A stretch of DNA of 64,000 nucleotides from Paramagnetospirillum magneticum AMB-1 (GCF_000009985.1 NC_007626.1:2164011-2228010); one strand, 5' to 3'; counted from the stretch's first letter, positions 19,178 to 28,529 are shown. Translations and numbers: made by a program. Notes: generated from the letters alone by a model not told the origin.

Positions 19178-20219
19178 ATGATCGAGGTTGAAAACATTTC
19201 CAAGCGCTTCGGCTCGTTTGCCGCGCTGGATCAGGTGTCGCTGCGCGTGGCCCAGGGCAAGCTGGTGGCGCTGCTGGGGCCGTCCGGCTCGGGCAAGACC
19301 ACGCTCTTGCGCATTCTGGCCGGTCTGGAGCAGCCCGATGACGGCCGCGTCCGCCTCGGCGGTATCGACGCCACCGGCCTGGGGACGCGGGACCGCAAGG
19401 TGGGCTTCGTGTTCCAGCATTACGCCTGTTCCGTCACATGACGGTGGCCGACAACATCGCCTTTGGCCTTAAGGTGCGAAAGGGCGCCGACCGCCCGTCC
19501 AAGGCGGCCATTACCGAGAAGGTCCATACCCTGCTGGAACTGGTGCAGCTTGAAGGGCTGGCGGGGCGGTATCCCAGCCAGTTGTCCGGCGGCCAGCGCC
19601 AGCGCGTCGCCCTGGCCCGCGCCCTGGCGGTGGAGCCGCGCCTGCTGCTGCTGGACGAGCCGTTCGGCGCGCTGGACGCCCAGGTGCGCAAGGATCTGCG
19701 CCGCTGGCTGCGGCACCTGCATGACGAGATGGGCCTGACCGGCGTGTTCGTCACCCATGACCAGGAGGAAGCCCTGGAGGTGGCCGACGAGGTGGTGGTG
19801 ATGAACAAGGGGCGCATCGAACAGATCGGCACGCCGGCCGAGATCTACGACAGCCCCGCCACCCCCTTCGTCTACCGCTTCCTGGGCAACGTCAACGCGC
19901 TGCCCTGCCGGGTGGCCGGCGGTCAGGCCCAGGTGGGTGGACTGCATATCGGCGAAGGCCGGGCGGATGGCCCGGCACCGCCTTTGTCCGCCCCCATGAC
20001 GTGGAAGTCCTGGAACTGTCCCCCGACGCTCCCCAGGCCAGGGTCCGTCAGGTGGTGGTGTTGGGGCCGGTGGTGCGGGCCGAACTGGAACTGGCCGACG
20101 GCATCATCGTCGAGGCCGAGGTGTCGCGCGACGTCAAGGACAAGCTGGGCCTGCGCCGCGGACTGGAGGTCTCGGTCTTCCTGCGCAAGGCGAGGGTCTT
20201 CGTGGGGGAAAACATCTAG
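19178..20219 (+). pseudogene. cysA: Sulfate ABC transporter ATPase CysA, two frameshifts
   Basis: Homology to CysA runs through three frames. Segment 1 (19178-about 19426) has Walker A GPSGSGKTT and ends at QHYA. Segment 2 (about 19427-19970) restarts in the next frame with MTVADNIAFG, the LSGGQRQR signature and Walker B LLLLDEP. Segment 3 (about 19975-20219) supplies the C-terminal GTAFVRPHDVEVLEL and TOBE-like domain. Each switch equals a single missing base in a GC-rich run: one C in the Ala-Leu codon pair at 19424-19428, and one base around 19966-19975. Everything else is conserved. Either the gene is a recent pseudogene, which would disable this importer, or the sequence has two errors here. 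Given the vector scrap at the window start, errors are plausible. Confidence 0.85.
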
Positions 20220-20244
20220 CCGGTGGGAGGGGGCGCCTCCCTTC

Positions 20245-20700
20245 CTACTTGTACAGCCCGATATAGGTGATGGCGCCCTTTTCGGGGACGTTCTTCACAT
20301 AGGTGATCTTGGGCTCGATGCGGTTGCTGGCCGGATTGAGCCAGTGATATTCCACCCAGCCTTCGCCCTTGTCCCTGGCCGTCTGGATGATCTCCTGGAC
20401 CAGCAGCTTGCCGTTGCTGTCTCTGGCGTTGAGGACCGATTTGCCCTCGTTCCTGGGGTTGGGGGGATAGATCAGCCAGGTGCCGTTGCCGTCGATGACG
20501 TTGACGTAAATCTCGCCGAAGCGGAACTCGCCCTGGCGATGAAAGGCTTCGCGCGCCTTTTCCATGCCCTCTGCGGCCACCAGGGCGGCAGCCTTCAGGG
20601 TCAGAGCCTGAATCTGCTCCCGGGTGGGGCGTTCGGCGGCCTGGGCGGCGGCGGCGAATCCCAGGGCGAGCGGCAGAAGAAGCAGAAAACGGCGGCGCAT
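20245..20700 (-). CDS. Secreted single-Cache domain protein
   Basis: 151 residues with a clear Sec signal peptide ending AAAAQAAE. The rest is a small Cache-type (Cache_2/sCache) sensor fold: long N-terminal helix, GEIYVNVIDGNGTWLIYPPN, and GEGWVEYHWLNP. It likely binds a small ligand in the periplasm. It is the third gene of a kinase-receiver-Cache operon and overlaps the receiver stop codon (TGATG), so it may provide an accessory ligand-binding subunit for the upstream kinase. This role is inferred from context. Confidence 0.82.
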   Translation of the reverse strand: MRRRFLLLLPLALGFAAAAQAAERPTREQIQALTLKAAALVAAEGMEKAREAFHRQGEFRFGEIYVNVIDGNGTWLIYPPNPRNEGKSVLNARDSNGKLLVQEIIQTARDKGEGWVEYHWLNPASNRIEPKITYVKNVPEKGAITYIGLYK

Positions 20701-21068
20701 CAGGCAAATCCCAATTCACTCAGGGTGGCGGTCAGGCGATCGCGCGACATGGGCTTGAGCAGCACGGTGTCGAAGCCGCAGTCCAGGAACTCCTGGACTT
20801 CCTCGGGCATGGCGTGGGCGGTGTAGGCGGCGATCTTGACGCCGTCTCCCCCCAGCTTGCCGGCCCGGATGCGCTTGCAGACCTCCTGGCCGCTCATGGT
20901 CGGCATGCTGACGTCCAACAGGATCAGCGACACCGTGTTGGCGCCGAGGAAATCCAGCGCCGCCTCGCCGCAATCCACATCCGAAACGGTCCAGCCGGCC
21001 TTGCTGAGCAGGCGGGTGGCCAGGATACGGTTGACGTCGTTGTCGTCGACGACCAGGGCGTTCTTCAT
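20700..21068 (-). CDS. Stand-alone CheY-like response regulator
   Basis: 122 residues, a receiver domain only. Acidic pair DD near residue 8-9, phospho-acceptor Asp in LILLDVSMPTMSG, and Lys in LLKPMS. There is no output domain, so it acts by protein contact or as a phosphorelay intermediate. It overlaps the upstream kinase by ATGA, indicating coupled translation. It is the natural partner of that kinase, which lacks a receiver of its own. Confidence 0.92.
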   Translation of the reverse strand: MKNALVVDDNDVNRILATRLLSKAGWTVSDVDCGEAALDFLGANTVSLILLDVSMPTMSGQEVCKRIRAGKLGGDGVKIAAYTAHAMPEEVQEFLDCGFDTVLLKPMSRDRLTATLSELGFA

Positions 21069-23611
21069 GACGGAGTCTCGGTCTGGTGAAGGGGAAGGGT
21101 GAAGTGGAAGGTTGTTCCCTTGCCCACCGTGGATTCGACGCCGATGACGCCGCCCATCAGTTCGACAAGATGGCGGGCCAGGGTCAGGCCCAGGCCGGTT
21201 CCACTATGGGAGCGGGTGAGGAAGGAATCAACCTGCCGGAATTTCTCGAAGATGGCGTGCAGCATCGCCTCGGGGATGCCGGCCCCGGTATCGGAAACCT
21301 TGAAGACCAGATGGTCGGGCTGCAGGTCGACGCTGAGGGCCACTTCGCCTGTTTCCGTGAACTTGACGGCGTTGGACAGCAGGTTGTGGAGGATCTGGCG
21401 CAGCCGCAGGGGATCGGCCTGGATGGTGGCGGGACAGTCCCCGGCCACCCGGCTCGACAGGGTGATTCCCTTGCCCTGGGCCGCCGATTGGTGGACGGCG
21501 GCCGCCTCGGCCACCAGGGGGGCCAGTTTAACCTCCTGGATGGACAGGGTCATGGCGCCGGCCTCGATCTTGGCGATGTCGAGGATGGAATTGACCAGTT
21601 CCAGCAGGTGGCGGCTGCTCTTTTCGATGATGTCGGCGTTTTCGCGGGTTTCATCGTCGGCGGCCTCGTCGCGGATCAGCTCGGAGAAGCCGATGATGCC
21701 GTTCAGCGGCGTGCGCAGCTCGTGGCTCATATTGGCCAGGAACTCGCTCTTCATGCGGCTGGCTTCCTCGGCCCTCTTGCGGGCCTCGTCCAGGCGGACG
21801 AAGGACTCGGCGACGCGGTCGGCCATCTGGTTGAAGGAGATGGCCAAGCTGGCCATCTCGTCATTGCCCTGGACCGGCAGGCGATATTCGGTCTCCTGCT
21901 CGCTGAAGCGGTGGATGCCGCCCACCACGGCGGTGATGCGCCGGGTCAGGAACGAGGCCATCCACACGGCGATACCGACCACCAGGGCGATCATGATCAG
22001 GGTCGAGATGGACAATTCCCGCGCCAGGCTTTCCACCTGGGCGGCGATCAGGGCCATGACCGTGTCGTACTTGGCCTGCAGGTCGCGGTCGCGCAGCGCC
22101 AGGATCTGGTCGGTGTGCTCCTTCTCCTTGGCGGCGGCGGCGTGGAAGTCGTCGACGTTGGCGCCGATGGTGACGAAGCCGAAGCCGCGCGGCGACCGGC
22201 CGTAGGGGCCGGTGTAATAGGGGATGGTGGCCGCCGTGGTCAGCTTCCACAGGCCGCTCCACAAGATCTCGAACGAGCCCGAGCCGCCCTGGCTGGTGAG
22301 ATCCATCCAGCCGGTGCATTGCGGCGCGTGGTTGAGATAGCGGCAGTCCAGGCCCAGCAGGCCTTGGCGGACCAGTTCCGGCGCGCCCTTCTTCTTCAGG
22401 GATTGTTCCAGGAAGGTGGGAGCGGTCCTGAGGAATTCGGCGATGGGCTTGCCGCTGTCCTTCCACTGGGCGTAAAGGCCGGTATCCAGCCAGGGCACGG
22501 CCGGATCGCCGGTTTCGGGATCGTAGCCGGTGATGAAATAGTGGCGGGGATGGACCACCGAGCGGCCCTTGTAGTCCCAGATGAAGGCGTAATTGCCCGA
22601 TGCCGCGTCGGCGATGGGCGAATAGCGGTCTCCGGTGGGCAGGATGTGGTCGGTGAACTCCATCAGGTGGTCATGGTCAAGCGCCAGGGTCACCCAGCCC
22701 ATGGTCTTGCCGCCGCGCACCACCGGCATGGCCCAGCGCACCAATCCGCGAAAGCGGGTGCCCACCGGGTTTTCGGTTCCGGCGAAGGCGGCCTTTTCCG
22801 GGGCGAACTCGATGCCCTTGGCGGCGGCGGCCTTGGGCGTGAACGGCCCGATGACCGGCGAGCGCACATAGGCGCCGATCACGTCGGACACATGGATTCT
22901 GTCGGGTCCCAGGGCCTTGAGATCGTTGAAATAGGTCTCGGCCTTGACGAAGGTGTTTTCGCGCCGCGACACGTCCTTGAGATCTCGGCTGACCAGATCG
23001 GAGGTGGTGACCTTGACCTTCTCCCGGCCGTCGAGGCCGATGAACGTCATCTCCAGAAACAGCGGACGCTCGACCTTGAGGCCGCCCTCGGTGACAGGGC
23101 GATAGTTGAAATTGCGGCGGTTTTCCTCGATGGAGGATTGGACCGGCGGCGCATCGTAATGGGGAACGGCTTCCGGGCCGGGGACCCATTTGCTGCCGTC
23201 GGGGGTCAGGACCCAGGGGTAATGGCGCTCGATGGGGCGGGTGCGGCCCTGCAGGAAGCGGCGATAGACCTCCTCGCCCGGCTCGATCAGTGCCGCCGAA
23301 CGGATGTCCCCGTCCCGGTCGTAAAGAAAGGCGGCAACGTCGCGGGCGGTGTCGGTGGTCAGCCGCTCCAGGCTTTCCCTGGCGGCGTCGTCCAATGCCT
23401 TGATGGCCGAATTGGTGGTGCTGGTCACCACCTGCTCGGTGGTCTCGCGCATGGCCCGGGTCATGCCGGTGACGTTCTCGGAGACCCGCTCGGCCAGCCA
23501 GGCCTGACCGCGCCAGGCGAAGGCGGCCAGGACCAGCAGCGGGATCACCTTGATCAGGACGAAGATGAGGATGAGCTTGGCGCGGATGCCGAATTGGGTG
23601 AGACGGGGCAT
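21065..23611 (-). CDS. Cache-HAMP sensor histidine kinase
   Basis: About 848 residues. An N-terminal membrane helix leads into a large periplasmic region (about residues 35-520) of double-Cache type, rich in aromatic and Tyr/Gly motifs, then a second helix, HAMP (TRRITAVVGGIHRFSEQE), coiled coil, HisKA with H-box NMSHELRTPLNG, and HATPase_c (NLLSNAVKFTETG, DTGAGIP, GTGLGLTLARH). The first ATG is at 23611; a TTG at 23683 is possible but poorly supported. It heads the operon with the receiver and Cache genes and probably senses a small organic ligand. Confidence 0.9.
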   Translation of the reverse strand: MPRLTQFGIRAKLILIFVLIKVIPLLVLAAFAWRGQAWLAERVSENVTGMTRAMRETTEQVVTSTTNSAIKALDDAARESLERLTTDTARDVAAFLYDRDGDIRSAALIEPGEEVYRRFLQGRTRPIERHYPWVLTPDGSKWVPGPEAVPHYDAPPVQSSIEENRRNFNYRPVTEGGLKVERPLFLEMTFIGLDGREKVKVTTSDLVSRDLKDVSRRENTFVKAETYFNDLKALGPDRIHVSDVIGAYVRSPVIGPFTPKAAAAKGIEFAPEKAAFAGTENPVGTRFRGLVRWAMPVVRGGKTMGWVTLALDHDHLMEFTDHILPTGDRYSPIADAASGNYAFIWDYKGRSVVHPRHYFITGYDPETGDPAVPWLDTGLYAQWKDSGKPIAEFLRTAPTFLEQSLKKKGAPELVRQGLLGLDCRYLNHAPQCTGWMDLTSQGGSGSFEILWSGLWKLTTAATIPYYTGPYGRSPRGFGFVTIGANVDDFHAAAAKEKEHTDQILALRDRDLQAKYDTVMALIAAQVESLARELSISTLIMIALVVGIAVWMASFLTRRITAVVGGIHRFSEQETEYRLPVQGNDEMASLAISFNQMADRVAESFVRLDEARKRAEEASRMKSEFLANMSHELRTPLNGIIGFSELIRDEAADDETRENADIIEKSSRHLLELVNSILDIAKIEAGAMTLSIQEVKLAPLVAEAAAVHQSAAQGKGITLSSRVAGDCPATIQADPLRLRQILHNLLSNAVKFTETGEVALSVDLQPDHLVFKVSDTGAGIPEAMLHAIFEKFRQVDSFLTRSHSGTGLGLTLARHLVELMGGVIGVESTVGKGTTFHFTLPLHQTETPS

Positions 23612-23814
23612 GTTGATCCGGTGATTGCTGCGATTATGCCGGTTAGGCCCCAATCCCTCTTCCGAACGGGAGGGACTGTACAACTTAGGTATGTGATTTT
23701 CCAGTGTGTTAATTGTATGAGGCTGATGGTGAATTTCGTGGTTGCCCGAAAACGCCGCTTCATTAGGATGTGCCGCGTGGAAGGGCGGTCTTATTCATTC
23801 TCAAAGCGGGCGGC

Positions 23815-24741
23815 ATGAACCGACGGGTCGGTGAAATCGTAGGGCAGGTTCTGGCGCGTCTTCGTCCCAAGGCGAAGTCGCTGATCATTACCGTCTATGG
23901 CGACGCCATCTCCCATCACGGCGGCAGCGCCTGGCTGGGCAGCGTCATCAATCTGGTCGAGCCTTTGGGCCTGAACGAGCGCATCGTGCGCACCTCGGTG
24001 TTCCGCCTGTCCAAGGAAGCCTGGCTGTCCTCCATGCAGATCGGCCGGCGCAGCTATTACCGCCTGACCGAAATGGGGCGTCGCCGCTTCGAGGCCGCCC
24101 ATAACCGCATCTACCACTTCAACGGCAAGCCGTGGGACGGGCGCTGGACCCTGGCGGTGACCAATATCGAGGGCATGGATGCCGAGCGCCGCGATTCCCT
24201 GCGCCGTGATCTGGGCTGGCTGGGGTTCGGCCAGCTGGCCAGCGGCGTCCTGGTCCACCCCGACCGCAGCGCGGTGCGTCAGGCCCTGGCCGAGGCCGGA
24301 GTCCAGGACCGCGCCGTGATGATGGTCGCCAGTGCCGAGGATTGGGTGACCCCCGAAGCCCTGCGCGACCTGATTCACACCTGCTGGGATCTGGACCGGC
24401 TGGCCGGTGATTACAACGAGTTCCTCGACACCTTCCGGCCCCTGTGGCAGGCCCTGTCGGGGGCGGGCGAGCTGGACCCCCAGATGTGCTTCGTGGTCCG
24501 CACCCTCTTGATGCACGGCTATCGCCGGGCCTTGCTGCGCGACCCCATGCTGCCCGATGAGTTGCTGCCCGCCCACTGGCCGGGGACCTCAGCCCGGGTG
24601 CTGTGCCGCAACCTCTACCGTCTGGTCCAGACGGCGGCCGAGACCCATGTCATGGGCATGCTGGAAACCGCCGAAGGCCCGGTGCCGGAGGCCCATCCCG
24701 CCTATTACACCCGCTTCGGCGGGCTGCAATCGGCCGACTGA
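23815..24741 (+). CDS. paaX: PaaX-family transcriptional repressor
   Basis: About 308 residues. The N-terminal winged helix (RPKAKSLIITVYGDAI to YRLTEMGRRRF) and the WDGRWTLAVTNI core match PaaX, the repressor of phenylacetate catabolism, whose known effector is phenylacetyl-CoA. The PaaX-like C-terminal helical domain is present. It lies upstream of the PadBCD-like operon in the same direction, separated by a 250-bp control region. Control of that operon in response to phenylacetyl-CoA is inferred from family and position. ATG at 23815 aligns with family starts. Confidence 0.82.
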   Translation: MNRRVGEIVGQVLARLRPKAKSLIITVYGDAISHHGGSAWLGSVINLVEPLGLNERIVRTSVFRLSKEAWLSSMQIGRRSYYRLTEMGRRRFEAAHNRIYHFNGKPWDGRWTLAVTNIEGMDAERRDSLRRDLGWLGFGQLASGVLVHPDRSAVRQALAEAGVQDRAVMMVASAEDWVTPEALRDLIHTCWDLDRLAGDYNEFLDTFRPLWQALSGAGELDPQMCFVVRTLLMHGYRRALLRDPMLPDELLPAHWPGTSARVLCRNLYRLVQTAAETHVMGMLETAEGPVPEAHPAYYTRFGGLQSAD

Positions 24742-24768
24742 CCTCTTTTCCATTCCGATCGATGTCGT

Positions 24769-24794
24769 ACGGGCCGGCCTGAGTGCCGGTCCGT
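24769..24794 (+). terminator. Hairpin after paaX
   Basis: A 10-bp stem with one G:T pair (24769-24778 with 24785-24794) and a 6-base loop lies 28 bp after the paaX stop. There is no long T run, so termination strength is uncertain. Confidence 0.4.
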
Positions 24795-24860
24795 ATCGCT
24801 TTGGCGCGCCCGATCCTTGATCCGGACGGCATAGGCCACCTATGCCATGATGCGAAAGTT

Positions 24861-24920
24861 ACGCAAAAAATTTGACTCTACTGTAAAAAATGCACTACGA
24901 CGTTAAAAAATGCAGTTCGC
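24861..24920 (+). promoter_or_regulatory. Three A6 tracts phased at exactly 20 bp
   Basis: A6 runs occupy 24865-24870, 24885-24890 and 24905-24910, one every two helical turns. The second and third are inside the direct repeat TAAAAAATGCA (24884-24894, 24904-24914). A TTGACT hexamer (24872-24877) lies between tracts one and two. The block sits 70-130 bp ahead of the padB-like start and could be a curved promoter or an operator array for PaaX. Confidence 0.55.
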
Positions 24921-24992
24921 CGGCCGGGAGGGCCGAGGGGGCGCAACCGGGGAGCAACGCCGCCAAAGCGGCGCCGGATCAGGAGAAACGTC

Positions 24993-27728
24993 ATGTCCGT
25001 CGAGACCAAATCCGTCCCGACCTACTGCTACAATTGCGTCGCCGGTCCCGACCTGATGTGTGTCACGGTCAAGGATGGCGTGGCGGTGGCGGTAACGCCC
25101 AACCATGCCGGCATGGGCATTCACCCCGCCGATGGGCGTCCCTGCGTCAAGGCGTATGGTCTGGTGCAGAAGACCTACAATCCTCACCGGGTGCTCACCC
25201 CCATGAAGCGCACCAACCCCAGGAAGGGGCGTGACGAGGACCCGGGCTTCGTGCCCATCTCCTGGGACGAGGCGCTGGATCTGGTCGCCGGCAAGCTGCG
25301 ATCGGTGCGCGAGATGGGGCTGCTCAACGAGCAGGGCATGCCGCGTCTGGCCGCCACCTTCGGTCATGGCGGCACGCCGGCCAATTACATGGGAACCTTT
25401 CCCGCCTTCCTGGCCGCCTGGGGACCCATCGATTTCAGCTTCGGTTCGGGCCAGGGCGTCAAATGCGTCCACTCCGAGCATCTGTACGGCGAATACTGGC
25501 ACCGCGCCTTCACGGTGGCGGCCGATACGCCCAATGCCAATTTCATCGTGTCGTTCGGCACCAATGTGGAAGTCTCGGGCGGCCCCTGCGGTGTGCGCCG
25601 CCATGCCGACGCCCGGATTCGCGGCATCAAGCGGGTGCAGGTGGAGCCCCATCTGTCGCCCACCGGCGCCTGCTCGGCACAATGGGTGCCCATCCGCCCC
25701 AAGACCGACCCGGCCTTCATGTTCGCCATGCTGCACGTCATGCTGCACGAAGCGCCGAGGAGTGCGCTGGATCTTGACTTCCTGCGCGATCGCACCGCGT
25801 CGCCCTATCTGGTGGACGACGAGGGCTGGTATCTGCGCGACGAGGCGACGGGCAAGCCGCTGATGTGGGACGGCATCACCGGCCAGCCGGTCCCCCACGA
25901 CCATCCGGGCGCGGTTCCCGCCCTGGAGGGGAGCTTCACCGTTCCCGCCGCCGTGGCCAAGCTGCCCGACGGCGAGATGGTCCGGCGCGAGAACGCAACC
26001 GCCCGGACGGCCTTCACGCTGCTGGTGGACGGCATGCGCGGCTATACCCCTGACTGGGCCGAGACCATCTGCGACGTGCCGGCCAAGGTGGTGCGGCAGG
26101 TGGCTCTGGAATATCTCGACAATGCCTGTGTCGGCCAGACCACCGAGGTGGACGGCAAGGTGCTGCCCCATCGTCCGGTGGCGGTGACCCTGGGCAAGAC
26201 GGTCAACAACGGCTGGGGCGCCTATGAGTGCTGCTGGGCGCGCACCGTGCTGGCCACCCTGGTGGGGGCTCTCGAGGTGCCGGGCGGCACGCTGGGCACC
26301 ACGGTGCGCCTCAACCGGCCCTACGAGAACCGGCTGAAGAGCGTGAAGCCCGGCGAGGACGGCTTCATGAACGCCCAGATGAACTCGACGAAGAAAGGCG
26401 GCTGGGCGGAAAAGCCCAAGGGCCGCAACGCCCACACCACGCTGATCCCCATCGTCGGCGATTCCAGTTGGGCCCAGGCCCTGGGGCCGACCCACCTGGC
26501 CTGGATGTTCCTGAAGGACTCGCCCGCTGAATGGGCGCCGCCCGAACCGCCCGACGTGTGGATCGCCTATCGCACCAATCCGGCCATCTCGTTCTGGGAC
26601 ACCGCCCAGCTTTCCGGGAACATGGCCAAGATGCCCTTCGTGGTGTGCTTCGCCTACACCATGGACGAAACCAACCATATGGCCGACATCCTGCTGCCCG
26701 AGGCCACCGACCTGGAGAGCACCCAACTGATCCGGGCGGGCGGCTCGAAATTCGTGGAGCAGCACTGGCAGCACCAGGGCTTCGTGCTGCGCCAGCCGGC
26801 GGTGGCGCCCCAGGGCGAGTCCCGCGACTTCACCTGGATCACCACCGAACTGTCGCGCCGGGTCGGCCTGCTGGAAAGCTACAACCGGGGGCTTAACAAG
26901 GGCTTCGCCCTGGTGCCCCTGAAGGGCGAGGGCTTCGACTTCACCTTGCCCGAGGATCAGGTCCACGACGTGGACACCATCTGGGACGCGGTATGCAAGG
27001 CGGCCACCGCCGGGGCCACCAAAGGCCAGGAGGTGCGCGGCCTGGACTGGATGAAGGAGAACGGCTTCTTCATGCAGCCCTTCGCCCGCGAGGACTGGTA
27101 CCTGCACGCCACCATGGTCGAGCAGGGGCTGCGCTACGAACTGCCCTATCAGGAGCGCCTGATGCGGGTCGGCGAGGAACTGCGCCGCCGCCTGCACGAG
27201 GCCGGAATCCAATGGTGGGACGAGCAGTTGGAGGAATACCAGGGAATCCCCCACTGGCACGACGTCCCCGGCCGCTGGGTCAAGGCGGTGGAGCGGGCAG
27301 GGGCCAAGGCGGAGGATTTCCCCTTCTGGGGCATCACCACCAAGACCATGCCCTACACCACCGGCAACAATGCCGGCATCCCGCTGATGAACGAAGTGGC
27401 GGGCAACCTGCGCGGCCACGGTTCGGTGATCATCAACGCGTCGTCGGCGGCCAAACTGGATATCAAGGACGGCGACTGGGTGGAGGTCAGCTCGGTGGTG
27501 GGCCACACCCGCGGCCGGGCCGCCCTGGTCCAGGGCTGCCGTCCCGACACCGTGGTCATTCCCGGCCAGTTCCAGCATTGGAAGACGCCCTATGCCAAGG
27601 ACCTCAACTTCCCGTCGTTGAACACCATCACCCAGATGTCGCTGGAACTGACCGACGCCACCGGCTCGGGCGCCGACGTGGTGCGGGTGGCGCTGCGACG
27701 GGTCGACGGGCCGGGAGAACCGGCATGA
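24993..27728 (+). CDS. padB: PadB-like molybdopterin oxidoreductase large subunit (probable phenylacetyl-CoA dehydrogenase)
   Basis: 911 residues, DMSO-reductase family. The N-terminus has the [4Fe-4S] cysteines CYNCVAGPDLMC and, further on, RPCVKAYG, followed by the bis-MGD binding domains. The C-terminal dinucleotide-binding domain includes NEVAGNLRGHGSVIINASSAA. There is no twin-arginine signal, so it is cytoplasmic-facing. With the next two genes it makes a three-subunit enzyme (large Mo, Fe-S, membrane) of sizes close to phenylacetyl-CoA:acceptor oxidoreductase of denitrifying aromatic degraders, which oxidises phenylacetyl-CoA to phenylglyoxylate. An adjacent PaaX regulator supports that substrate. 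No phenylglyoxylate oxidoreductase is seen nearby, so another aryl-acetyl or sulfur/nitrogen substrate is not excluded. Confidence 0.68.
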   Translation: MSVETKSVPTYCYNCVAGPDLMCVTVKDGVAVAVTPNHAGMGIHPADGRPCVKAYGLVQKTYNPHRVLTPMKRTNPRKGRDEDPGFVPISWDEALDLVAGKLRSVREMGLLNEQGMPRLAATFGHGGTPANYMGTFPAFLAAWGPIDFSFGSGQGVKCVHSEHLYGEYWHRAFTVAADTPNANFIVSFGTNVEVSGGPCGVRRHADARIRGIKRVQVEPHLSPTGACSAQWVPIRPKTDPAFMFAMLHVMLHEAPRSALDLDFLRDRTASPYLVDDEGWYLRDEATGKPLMWDGITGQPVPHDHPGAVPALEGSFTVPAAVAKLPDGEMVRRENATARTAFTLLVDGMRGYTPDWAETICDVPAKVVRQVALEYLDNACVGQTTEVDGKVLPHRPVAVTLGKTVNNGWGAYECCWARTVLATLVGALEVPGGTLGTTVRLNRPYENRLKSVKPGEDGFMNAQMNSTKKGGWAEKPKGRNAHTTLIPIVGDSSWAQALGPTHLAWMFLKDSPAEWAPPEPPDVWIAYRTNPAISFWDTAQLSGNMAKMPFVVCFAYTMDETNHMADILLPEATDLESTQLIRAGGSKFVEQHWQHQGFVLRQPAVAPQGESRDFTWITTELSRRVGLLESYNRGLNKGFALVPLKGEGFDFTLPEDQVHDVDTIWDAVCKAATAGATKGQEVRGLDWMKENGFFMQPFAREDWYLHATMVEQGLRYELPYQERLMRVGEELRRRLHEAGIQWWDEQLEEYQGIPHWHDVPGRWVKAVERAGAKAEDFPFWGITTKTMPYTTGNNAGIPLMNEVAGNLRGHGSVIINASSAAKLDIKDGDWVEVSSVVGHTRGRAALVQGCRPDTVVIPGQFQHWKTPYAKDLNFPSLNTITQMSLELTDATGSGADVVRVALRRVDGPGEPA

Positions 27729-28378
27729 CCCGCTATGTGATGGTCGCCGACCTGCGGCGCTGCGTCGGCTGCCAGACCTGCACGGCATCCTGCAAGGAAA
27801 CCAACGCCACGCCGCCCGGCGTGCAGTGGCGCAAGGTCCTCGACATCGAGGCCGGGCAATACCCCGACGTGCGGCGCATCTTCCTGCCCACCGGCTGCCA
27901 GCATTGCGACCAGCCGCCCTGCATGGAGGTCTGTCCTTCGACCGCCACCCGCAAGCGCGACGACGGCATCGTCACCATCGACTACGACATCTGCATCGGC
28001 TGTTCCTACTGCGCCGTCTCGTGCCCCTACGAGGCCCGTTACAAGGTGGAGTCGGCCGAGTACGTCTACGGCGCCGGCCCCATCTCCCAGGAGAAGGCTC
28101 GCGCCGCCCAGCAGAAGATCGGCGTGGTCACCAAATGCACCTTCTGCGTCGAGCGCATCGATGCCGGCGTCAAGGCGGGCAAGGTGCCCGGAATCCACCC
28201 CGAGGCCACGCCGGCCTGCGTCAATTCCTGCCTGTCGGGCGCCCTGCGCTTCGGCGATATCGAGGACCCCGACAGCGTCGTGTCGCGGCTGGTCGGCGAC
28301 AACAAATGGTTCCGCCAGCACGAGGACGAGGGCACGGGGCCGGGATTCTATTACCTGTGGGACGGAGGACGGCCATGA
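27725..28378 (+). CDS. padC: PadC-like 4x[4Fe-4S] electron-transfer subunit
   Basis: 217 residues, DmsB/NrfC-like. Four cysteine clusters are visible: CVGCQTCTASC, CQHCDQPPCMEVC, CIGCSYCAVSC and CTFCVERID followed by CVNSC. It relays electrons from the Mo subunit to the membrane subunit. The ATG overlaps the padB stop (ATGA), showing translational coupling. Its own stop originally overlapped the padD start in the same way but is now separated from it by an inserted palindromic element. Confidence 0.85.
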   Translation: MTRYVMVADLRRCVGCQTCTASCKETNATPPGVQWRKVLDIEAGQYPDVRRIFLPTGCQHCDQPPCMEVCPSTATRKRDDGIVTIDYDICIGCSYCAVSCPYEARYKVESAEYVYGAGPISQEKARAAQQKIGVVTKCTFCVERIDAGVKAGKVPGIHPEATPACVNSCLSGALRFGDIEDPDSVVSRLVGDNKWFRQHEDEGTGPGFYYLWDGGRP

Positions 28379-28383
28379 GGCAG

Positions 28384-28516
28384 GCTTCAGCGGGCAACCA
28401 TTCCGGATGTCATCCCGAGCGCGAGCGAGGGATCTCAGCCTGGGATGGCGGTGCGAATTCCGAAACGTCGCGCCAGGACGAGATCCCTCCTTCCGGTGGT
28501 CGTCGGGATGACAGGA
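28384..28516. repeat. Palindromic intergenic element, copy 1, with 22-bp flanking duplication
   Basis: 133 bp inserted between padC and padD, flanked by identical 22-bp direct repeats at 28362-28383 and 28517-28538 that contain the padC stop/padD start. The core 28409-28512 is a long imperfect palindrome. Outer arms are GTCATCCCGA/TCGGGATGAC and inner arms GAGGGATCTC/GAGATCCCTC. A second copy lies at 38038-38142. Confidence 0.85.
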
Positions 28517-28529
28517 ACGGAGGACGGCC

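Noticed and set aside
19438..20826. 462-aa ORF reading from mid-cysA into the next gene
   Set aside because: Only its first about 180 codons are CysA-like; the rest runs out of frame through the cysA 3' end and antisense to the Cache gene, a product of the frameshifts.
21086..23818. 910-aa plus-strand ORF opposite the Cache kinase
   Set aside because: Long stop-free shadow caused by high GC. The minus strand encodes full HAMP, HisKA and ATPase motifs, and the plus frame matches nothing.
26993..27724. N-terminal extension of the padC-like ORF
   Set aside because: The open frame upstream of 27725 is out of frame inside padB; ATGA overlap and the ferredoxin start fix the true start.
24903..27788. 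961-aa minus-strand ORF opposite padB
   Set aside because: Same GC shadow effect; the plus strand has Fe-S and molybdopterin motifs and operon overlaps.
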